DNA of 64,000 nt from Thelonectria olida (Eukaryota > Ascomycota > Sordariomycetes > Hypocreales > Nectriaceae). The DNA lies in contig JAGPYM010000018.1 of the NCBI GenBank assembly GCA_020736575.1, forward strand, positions 310,001 to 374,000, in the 5' to 3' direction. The position numbers were made by a program, and so were the translations under genes. Positions 57,052 through 64,000 of the stretch are shown piece after piece (within the stretch, counting starts at the first letter, position 1; every line of letters begins with the position of its first letter). Under the pieces are notes generated by a model. The model saw nothing but the letters and a program-made list of their open reading frames with translations. It did not search any database and had not been told where the DNA came from.

Positions 57052-59157
57052 ATGTCTGTCCTCGGTCCGAGGATTCCAGTGGCCATCTACTTATACAGGG
57101 AAGATCCGAGCATCATTCGCGAGGCCTACAGGCAAAGATCAGCCCTGGCCATCACCAAGCGTCGATCCGTCTCGAGTATGAAAGACTTGATGCCGCTCTC
57201 GCTGCAGTCGCCACACTCAAACACATCCAGCAACGAATGCGCTCAAGAAAACATGAACGACGAGCCGGCTCAATGCTTTCCTGAGCTTCTGGCAAGAGAT
57301 CTCGAGCTCTCGTGTTCCATCTTTGAGGCGAAGAACATGACCTCTGGAACACCGTCCAAGGCTCTGGTTTACGAAGAGAAGAACAACCAAAGAACGGTGT
57401 CATGTCCTGGCCGGGTACTTACATCTCCATACCAATCCGCTTCACTCCGAGTTCAAACTCTGGGTGCAATTGAGGAAAGAGACTCTGTCGTGTCTTTTCT
57501 AGATCGCAGAGACTACGCAACCGAAGCCACATCTGACGTGGAATCACTTCCTGGAACTGAATCATCTGGCGGTGTCGAGGGTCCCTCAATAGGATTCCGC
57601 CAACAATCTGTCATAACCGCTGCCACCTCTCTCACGTCCGCTAGTGGCAGTGCTCCTTCACCAAAAGCCCTGATGTCTCACCGACTGTCTCGAGAGCATA
57701 GTTGGATCGACGTGGATTCCGACGACGACATGGACATGGACATGGACGATGGAGGCGCAAACACTGAACAAGCCGTCGCATTGTCTCCACGACCTCCTTC
57801 TCCTCTCACTTCGGACGCGCCTTTCCACAACCTTGAAAGTATCAGCCAGATTCCTAGATGCCGAACGGCTCCTCCACAAAAGCCACCTTCCATTACCGGC
57901 AGCTTTTCGAGACAACACTCCCTCCGGTCCGTTGATATTCCTCCACGAAGAACTTCACTAGCCTGTACGACGACCGACGCCAGCCTTCATTCGAGGCCCC
58001 AGACTCCCTGCCCCGAACCCAAGTCAAATTCCCGAAAACAACGGTTATCGTTACATCTACCTTCCCACGCACGCTACTTATACCAAGTTGAGCCCTACCC
58101 AAGCCTTACTCCCCCTCCCGAGAGGGCAGAGGGTTTCAATGTCAATCCAATGGATGGCTATGACGATGACAGCATCTTTGACGGCAACCCGAGACCTCTA
58201 CAACGGCCGAGTACCGTCTACATCCAAAACACGCCTCCACCATCACCACTGCCAACGGTGCAGGCGTGGCTCGATCACTCCAACCCTCCTTTTGTCCCCC
58301 AGCCACCAGTCGAAGACTTGGCAAAAGCGGTGCCACTGCCCCCTGACATCATTGAGACTCTAAGGGTATCTATTGCGTGCTTCCCCGAGACAATGCTTCT
58401 CTCCTCCAGCCTCACAATCGAGACCATTCGAGCATATTCAAAGAAAGTTAGACACCCATCCACCGATGCCTGTAGGGAGTCTATGGGAAACATGTCACCA
58501 CATCACCCGCAAAGATCCCTCTGGAAAAAGGTCGTCTCGACTGGCCGGGAGTCCATCTCTACATGCCTTCACCGCGCCCATCTGCACCATGACGGAATCA
58601 CCGGAGAAGAGACATCTTACGAGCCCGTGGTGTGCCCAAGCGCATGGGTGCCTCTCAGACATGTCTTTGGCACTTGCTCAGATTACATTTGCGACGCCCT
58701 TTACGCGCATATTGTTGCGTATAATTACATGTCCCGCGTTCCTCGCGGCCAGTCAACGACAACACAGCGTGTTTCCACGTCCAGCTCCAAGAGAGTGCCA
58801 AATGATGACATCCCGAAGAAGGCTGCATCTCTTCTTGGCTTGGACAGCCCGCAGCGTCCTGCGCAGCCAACCCACAACGTGGGCCGGATTGCTAAGAAGT
58901 TCAGCACCCCTCTGACCTCCTTGGGGTTCGGCAAGGACGATATGGCCGGCACATCGTCAGCAGCACAAGACAATGCGACGCGGAACATTGAGGCCGGCCT
59001 GCTACGGTGCATCATGCGTCTCATTGCTACAGCCAGAATGATGGCCGAGGAGGGGCGTGGTGAGGAGAGTCTAATGGAGGTGGAGGCTCAGAACCTTGAC
59101 ATGATTTTCGTTCGGAGTCTCTGCGAGATTGTGAGAATCTCAGAGGAAGCCATGTAA
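57052..59157 (+). CDS. Orphan 701-aa fungal protein
   Basis: Single exon; ATG follows a CT-rich leader. An N-terminal helical region (PVAIYLYREDPSIIREAYRQ) is followed by about 350 residues of Ser/Pro-rich disorder. These contain an acidic DSDDDMDMDMDDG run near residue 221 and proline-rich patches. Residues about 435-700 look folded: IIETLRVSIACFPETMLLSSS, then WVPLRHVFGTCSDYICDALYAHIVAYNYM, and a C-terminal LLRCIMRLIATARMMAE plus NLDMIFVRSLCEIVRI. No family was recognised. The pattern (folded ends, long disordered linker) fits a regulatory or adaptor protein, but no function is claimed. Confidence 0.75.
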   Translation: MSVLGPRIPVAIYLYREDPSIIREAYRQRSALAITKRRSVSSMKDLMPLSLQSPHSNTSSNECAQENMNDEPAQCFPELLARDLELSCSIFEAKNMTSGTPSKALVYEEKNNQRTVSCPGRVLTSPYQSASLRVQTLGAIEERDSVVSFLDRRDYATEATSDVESLPGTESSGGVEGPSIGFRQQSVITAATSLTSASGSAPSPKALMSHRLSREHSWIDVDSDDDMDMDMDDGGANTEQAVALSPRPPSPLTSDAPFHNLESISQIPRCRTAPPQKPPSITGSFSRQHSLRSVDIPPRRTSLACTTTDASLHSRPQTPCPEPKSNSRKQRLSLHLPSHARYLYQVEPYPSLTPPPERAEGFNVNPMDGYDDDSIFDGNPRPLQRPSTVYIQNTPPPSPLPTVQAWLDHSNPPFVPQPPVEDLAKAVPLPPDIIETLRVSIACFPETMLLSSSLTIETIRAYSKKVRHPSTDACRESMGNMSPHHPQRSLWKKVVSTGRESISTCLHRAHLHHDGITGEETSYEPVVCPSAWVPLRHVFGTCSDYICDALYAHIVAYNYMSRVPRGQSTTTQRVSTSSSKRVPNDDIPKKAASLLGLDSPQRPAQPTHNVGRIAKKFSTPLTSLGFGKDDMAGTSSAAQDNATRNIEAGLLRCIMRLIATARMMAEEGRGEESLMEVEAQNLDMIFVRSLCEIVRISEEAM

Positions 59158-59877
59158 GGGCCTCGCAAAACAGGGCGAGGAAATTCAATTACTTTTTGGG
59201 TTTGGGTGGAATGTCTGAAAGATTTATATGCGTTAACGAATCCGGTCAAAGGATATCATGGTGTTTGCGATTTTGCTTTCTTAATTCGGGCGGCGGTCGT
59301 GTGGTTTCAATACCCTCATTGGCAATACAAGTTATCTTTTGAATTTCATTCATATTGCGGCTGACTGGTCACATACCGTAGTTCATGGTGCCTGGCTTAC
59401 GCTGAGACTGAATCTCACAGTTCTTCGCTCTCCCACTGACTCTCAGTAATTAGAATAATGAAGACCTACCTAAGGCGCAATTGTACTTCGTACTATTCTC
59501 TACAAATCCGTACCCCTGCATTGCGGCTGGCATGGCTTTAGCCTAGGCTTGACTCCCGTTCAGACGAGGCGTCGGGGAGGCGTCTGCTGGGCGGAGTTTG
59601 AAGGCTTGGATAGAGGTTATGAAGAGATTGCCATACTACTACATACGGCACAGGCACGAATTTGAGTTCCCCCCTTGTTTTACTATGCCGGATTCGAAAT
59701 TCTGCCATGGACATGTTCGAAGCCGTTGTAACATCAAATGGAGTTTATATCCGGACTATTGGTGTTGTTGGTCAACAACCAACAACACTCTGCACAGCAC
59801 CACCAAACGCCACATGGTACCATGGCTGATTGTTTGCTTCAATTCGCCTGCTATTCAACGTATATTAATGCCGTGGT
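59158..59877. other. Intergenic between convergent genes
   Basis: 3' flanks of the orphan gene and the glycosyltransferase-like gene. No coding signal; contains a CCTACCTAAGG word near 59465. Confidence 0.5.
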
Positions 59878-61603
59878 CTAGACTTCTAGAGGGCCCTTGT
59901 TATCGCCAAACAACTCGTCATACCACTCTGCCTTGCCCTTCCTCTGACATACGCTATCCCACTCGATAGGCCGCAGGTTGTGCTTCTCGCCTTCCTTCTT
60001 TGACGGCTCAAACACCCTCACTGTCTTGCGCTCCTCATCCTCGCGGGGAGCCCAGTAGACGATCTCGCCCTCCTCCTCGCTGTCAATCCTCGCTAGCGGC
60101 TTCCTTTCCCCGTCTTGCTTACCCAGGCGGCGTATGACGAGGTCTCGCAGCTGCGGGTAGTACCACATCTTGTCCCACCAGTGCTTCAGACGCCACGGCT
60201 TCAGCCCGCCGACGTACGCGTTGTGGTGGATGGCCACAGGCGTGCTGCCGAAGAACAGGTCCGAGTACAGCGGCACGTCGCCCCATTTGACGTCGGCCAG
60301 CAGCGCATCTTCGTCGTTGTTGAGCTCATGTGGGATCCCGCGGATGCGCACGTCGCCCCGGACGCCGGCTTTGGTCGACTCGGCGCGCAGCGAGGCGGCG
60401 TCGTTGATGTGCACAAAGGCACCGTCTTCTTCGGCCGAGCACGTCGGCGGCATCGTGGTGAAGTTGTAGTCGAGCCCGATGCCGAAATCGAAGCGGCGGC
60501 CGTCGAGGGCGGCGCGGGCGATGTTGCTAATCTCGGGGCTCAGTGATGAGAGGTCGTTGTGGGACACGCCGCCGTCCCATGATGATTCGAGGTGCTTCGC
60601 CCACTTGCGCCACATCTCCTGCTCGCCGATGATTTCTGCGAAGAGGGCTTGGTCGCTCCAGAGCTGGCGGCCGTCCATGACGACGGCGTCGACCTTATCC
60701 CGCGCTCGACGCAAGACGTCCCTCAACGCGCCCATCGTGCCCATGATCATACCGCTGTTGACGCACCGCGGACGAACGTTTTTGAACTTGCGTGCCGAGT
60801 CAAACGAGAAGGGCACCTGGTCGGTTCCCTCGCCGTACATGTCCTTCGGCATGGGCGACTCGGGCCAGTGCTCGTAGTGCGGGTCCGAGCCCGAGTTGCG
60901 GTCCGGGAAGCAGTCTTTGGCCGTGGTGACGATGATGTCCTGACGGGGAGGCGGAATGGGGAACTGCGTCTCCTGGAGCTCCGTGTGCCAGTGCTCGCGG
61001 AGGCGCTCGTCGGCTTCACGGTTGAGCTGGTGATAGCGCTGGATGAGGACCGAGGGCGGCAGCTGGAACCAGATGTCATAGGCGTCCATCATGACGGCGA
61101 GGTCGTCTTCGCCCACGTCGTCGTTGGTATCGGCGTCTTCAAGCAGTGCTTCGATGGCGCCGAGGAGGCTCTCGAGCTTGGCGATGTGGCTGCCGGCAAA
61201 GTGCCAGTCTGGACGGTTGTACTCGCGGTTCCAGTTGAGGAGCGTAGGCATGGGGTAGCCCAGAGCCACGGCGGACATGATGGTCTTGCACAGGTTAATG
61301 TGTGGTGAGTCGGCGGGCATGAAGAGCCGCAGACGACGGGTGGTGTTTGTGTCTTCATTGCGCAAGGGAATGAGAGCTTCGAGGTCAGCGTGGGTGATGA
61401 TTTCTGGGTACACGCCCGGAAGAAGATGTGAAAAGTGAGATGTGAACTAGTCGAGCGGGTGTTAATTCTTTGAATTCTCTCGTTTTTTGAGGGCATCACG
61501 TCTTATCGGGGGGACTCACGAAGGCCAAGTATGCCGACCATGACAAGAGGGCGAAGGCGGCGAGTGAAATCACCACCTTCAGCGGTTTTCCTAGTTGCGC
61601 CAT
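59878..61603 (-). CDS. Type-II membrane glycosyltransferase-like protein (PLOD/GT25-like fold suspected)
   Basis: Exons (reverse strand) 61603-61520 and 61446-59878, 550 aa; donor GTGAGT, acceptor GACTAG, phase 0. Residues 9-28 form a single signal anchor (VVISLAAFALLSWSAYLAF), giving a Golgi/ER lumenal catalytic domain. Motifs resemble the glycosyltransferase domain of lysyl-hydroxylase proteins: a D-x-Y-D acidic metal-site candidate in MMDAYDIWF near residue 148, CVNSGMIMGTMGALRDVL near 258, and MDGRQLWSDQALFAEI near 284. Late conserved-looking motifs include FGIGLDYNFTTMPPT, AIHHNAYVGGLKPWRLKHWW and EWYDELFGD. Substrate and linkage are unknown. Longer in-frame starts upstream (61717 and 61792) would put about 40-60 residues before the anchor; 61603 is preferred because it gives normal type-II topology. 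Confidence 0.72.
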
Positions 61604-62981
61604 GCGACGAGATGGTGAGGAATGTTTAGGATCTGGTGACGAAGGCCGAGGACGATGGGAGGGAAGGCTTCTCAAGTTGGACGCTGAGCGGCGTGAGATA
61701 AGAGACGAGGTCATTGCGATAGCATCACATGACGGGTTGGAACCAGATAACTTATGCGCCCGCGGGACTGGGGGAAGATGACACGAGATCAAGTGAAGGA
61801 CTGGGAATACGAAGGTAATCTGAGAAGAAGGAGAATGCCTATGGTGCGTCGGCGAGAGAATTGTTGGTTGGCAGCTCGCGCAAGTTGAAGGGGGCGCTCC
61901 TCAACTACGAGAGAGCCATACATACACGGAACACGGACAGGCGGCAGACGAGTGGGCTGAAATAGCGACTGGCGATAATGGACAGGAAGGATGTAGACGA
62001 TACATCGCTCCCCTGCAGACGGTCGCAGGCAGTCCGAGGTATCCAGTCCATGATGCTCAACCCGTCTCAACACTAGCAACAGCCAGCCCAATAAGGTGCG
62101 TGTATTGCAAAAGGCCGAGTGGTTTCCGCGTAACAATTAGTTTAAAAAAGTGCCCCAAGATCAAGATAATGATTTGCAACGAAACCAGTCCAGTGCTAGC
62201 AAATGTTGGCTATCGGCCAATCATTTGACACCGTGACGGCGAGACGAACCCTTTGGCGTCGCTTGTTCGGATCCAAGCGGAGGGGCCACGTGCAGAGGAA
62301 AGATAGCATGAGAGGCTCTGGGCGAGATATTGCAGGCAGGTCGTCGAGTTGCAGCCGGGCACCAGGTAGTCAATCCTCTCTGGCTTGTTCCGTCAATCCG
62401 CCATACAGACACATTCCTCGCACCCACATGCTCGCTCCAACCCCCTGCCTCCCCCATCGCATCCCTGACTCCGATTTCCGAGCGACTATTCCCAGCTTAT
62501 GGTTGACAAACCCGAAACTAAGTGGCTGCAACGTTTCGACATGTGCCGGCTCAGACAGTGCCCCAACTTGGCAGCAGTCCTGAGACTTCTTGTGCACTCA
62601 CACGCACCGTGGAAGCTTCCTATTAAGCCAGCCGCGTCCAGATGTCTCTTCCAACGCATCCTCCTCCCCTTTTCCTCCCGTCGTGTCCAATATCGCCCCC
62701 AACTACCAACGGTACACGTTGGTCATGGCTGTGCAAAGCTTCAGGCGAACTTAGCTCTGTCCGTATTCCGCCCTGGCTTCTCGTTGGCTTCGTCGTAAAC
62801 CGAGGAATATCTGTGCTTCGGCGCGCGGGGCGGTTTGGTCTTTTTTCCGCCGAGAGGCCGTTGGCCTTTGGTGAGAATACGAGTTTTCGGGGTTCAACAT
62901 ATAATTTGTCCTGTTTCCCGAATTGTTTCTCTTCGCTAAATGCTGTTTGGTCGAGTGAGATGGCGAATTGACGCTGCCAAG
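61604..62981. promoter_or_regulatory. Divergent promoter region
   Basis: 1.38 kb between the divergent glycosyltransferase-like and CLN3-like genes. Some frames of up to 126 codons occur but overlap on both strands and show no domain. A two-codon uORF (ATG GCG AAT TGA) starts at 62960, just before the CLN3-like ATG. Confidence 0.45.
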
Positions 62982-64000
62982 ATGACTCCCGCAAAGAACC
63001 AATGCTGCGGCTTCAAGCTGCCAACGTATCTTGGCTTCGCTCTTCTCGGTGAGTCAATTCATTCATCAGCCAGTCGCTTGCGAATACTCACACCTCCAGG
63101 CCTCGTCAATGCAATCGTCCCCTTCATCGTCTTCTCCGCCAACTATCTCATCATCCCATATCCTCGCTGGGTCGTCATCCTCATCGAAACCCTTCCCGCC
63201 CTCGTCACCAAGCTCTTCCTCCCTCACTTCCTGCATCGCGTGCCTTACTGGCTGCGCCCATTGTCCGCCGCCGCGTGTTGCATCCTGGTCGCCGTCATCA
63301 CCAAGGCCACTCCCCCAAATGTCGCACCGCCCGTGAGGGTCTTCACCTCGATGCTGGCCTCGTCCGTTGCTGCTGCCATGGACGTTTCCTTCCTCGGCAT
63401 GACGCGCTACTACGGAAAGGCGGCGCTGTCTGGCTGGGGAGCGGGCGTCGGCGCCGGTGCCTTGTTTTGTGCTGTGCTGCCGTTTGTTCTGACGGTGTGG
63501 ATGGAGGCTTTTCTGCGCAGCTTCATTGACTGCATCTACGCACTGGCCGGCACCATGTTGTTCGCATTCTTTGTCATTTTGCCTGGAGCTCCCGTCAACT
63601 ATCCCGACACACGCCAAAACCGTCGCAATAAGCTGCATGTCGAGGACGGGCCAGAGAGCACGTCTCTCCTCATTTACGATCCCCTCGAGGAGCTTACTCG
63701 CCTCTTGAGCGTGGAAAATCGCCTCGACCTCGTGCAGTCCATGATCCGACCCCTGATGCTCCCGCTCGGCATTGCCTTTGCCACTCAGACAATAGTCTTC
63801 CCTGGCATTGCTCGCGCACTCCCTGCGTCACCTGCATTTGACAGCTTCTTCTCCTATTTTACCACATACGGCTTCGCTTTTCAACTCGGCGGCTTTATGG
63901 GGCGAACCCTGACTCCCATCTTCAGGGCCCGAAGCACCCGGTTACCATTTATCATCATTAATCTGGCCGCCATCATCCTCCTAGCCAATGCTACATTTTC
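62982..64000 (+). CDS. CLN3/battenin-like (BTN1-type) membrane protein, cut by window end
   Basis: Exon 62982-63048, intron to 63099, second exon open to the window edge; about 322 codons visible. Multi-pass vacuolar/lysosomal-type protein, whose yeast relative Btn1 affects vacuolar pH and arginine handling. Family landmarks: an N-terminal Cys-rich start then FALLGLVNAIVPFIVFSAN, PRWVVILIETLPALVTKL, PHFLHRVPYWLRP, a GMTRYYGKAALSGWGAGVGAG loop-helix, and YFTTYGFAFQLGGFMGRT late in the visible part. The region equivalent to the strongly conserved SSGLGE motif of CLN3 proteins reads ASSVAAAMDVSF here, so it looks like a divergent paralogue or a fast-evolving copy. The 3' end lies beyond position 64000. 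Confidence 0.8.
   Translation, partial: MTPAKNQCCGFKLPTYLGFALLGESIHSSASRLRILTPPGLVNAIVPFIVFSANYLIIPYPRWVVILIETLPALVTKLFLPHFLHRVPYWLRPLSAAACCILVAVITKATPPNVAPPVRVFTSMLASSVAAAMDVSFLGMTRYYGKAALSGWGAGVGAGALFCAVLPFVLTVWMEAFLRSFIDCIYALAGTMLFAFFVILPGAPVNYPDTRQNRRNKLHVEDGPESTSLLIYDPLEELTRLLSVENRLDLVQSMIRPLMLPLGIAFATQTIVFPGIARALPASPAFDSFFSYFTTYGFAFQLGGFMGRTLTPIFRARSTRLPFIIINLAAIILLANATF

Noticed and set aside
60115..61308. Long + strand frames opposite the glycosyltransferase-like gene
   Set aside because: Antisense shadows caused by GC-rich third codon positions of the real - strand exon.

Overview
The window looks like a chromosomal segment of a filamentous ascomycete (Pezizomycotina, most likely Sordariomycetes/Hypocreales; the order is inferred, no marker gene proves it). 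Supporting signs are short 41-100 nt introns with GTRNGT donors and CTRAY-like branch sites, long pyrimidine-rich 5' leaders, C-ending codons, and fungal families (Zn2Cys6 regulator, two-domain GFA protein, IPI3, EMC1, ISD11). No transposon, CRISPR array, rRNA or RIP-degraded block was seen.

Layout. 0-5.8 kb: no convincing gene. 5.8-18.3 kb: a Cid1/Trf4-type RNA nucleotidyltransferase with a long uORF-bearing leader, an MDR-type oxidoreductase, and a BTB-like protein whose uORF stop overlaps its AUG. 18.8 kb: an intron-containing tRNA-Ile(UAU). 19.5-24.4 kb: a small accessory-looking group: tandem GFA protein, a convergent 2-oxoglutarate/Fe(II) oxygenase, and a divergent Zn2Cys6 regulator, with two identical 13-bp GC-palindromic repeats in the shared promoter. 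25.9-27.3 kb: an SLC35F-type transporter with a probable 5'UTR intron. 29.3-29.8 kb: a cryptic three-exon gene of unknown function, assembled here from splice signals. 31.8-34.5 kb: a secreted or vacuolar metallophosphoesterase and a six-cysteine small secreted protein.

38-46 kb: EMC1 diverging from an amino-acid permease, then an orphan four-TM protein. 46-50.3 kb: a nuclear-looking acidic protein with a 4-codon first exon, and the Fe-S biogenesis factor ISD11 (four coding exons, 100 aa). 52-53.6 kb: the ribosome-biogenesis WD40 protein IPI3. 57-59 kb: an orphan 701-aa protein. 59.9-61.6 kb: a type-II membrane glycosyltransferase-like protein. The right edge cuts a CLN3/battenin-like gene.

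Most genes are housekeeping and not functionally linked. The one unit that looks like a small regulated module is the oxygenase/Zn2Cys6 pair with its repeat-bearing bidirectional promoter. All exon structures were worked out by eye from splice consensus and reading-frame continuity; no search or RNA data were available.
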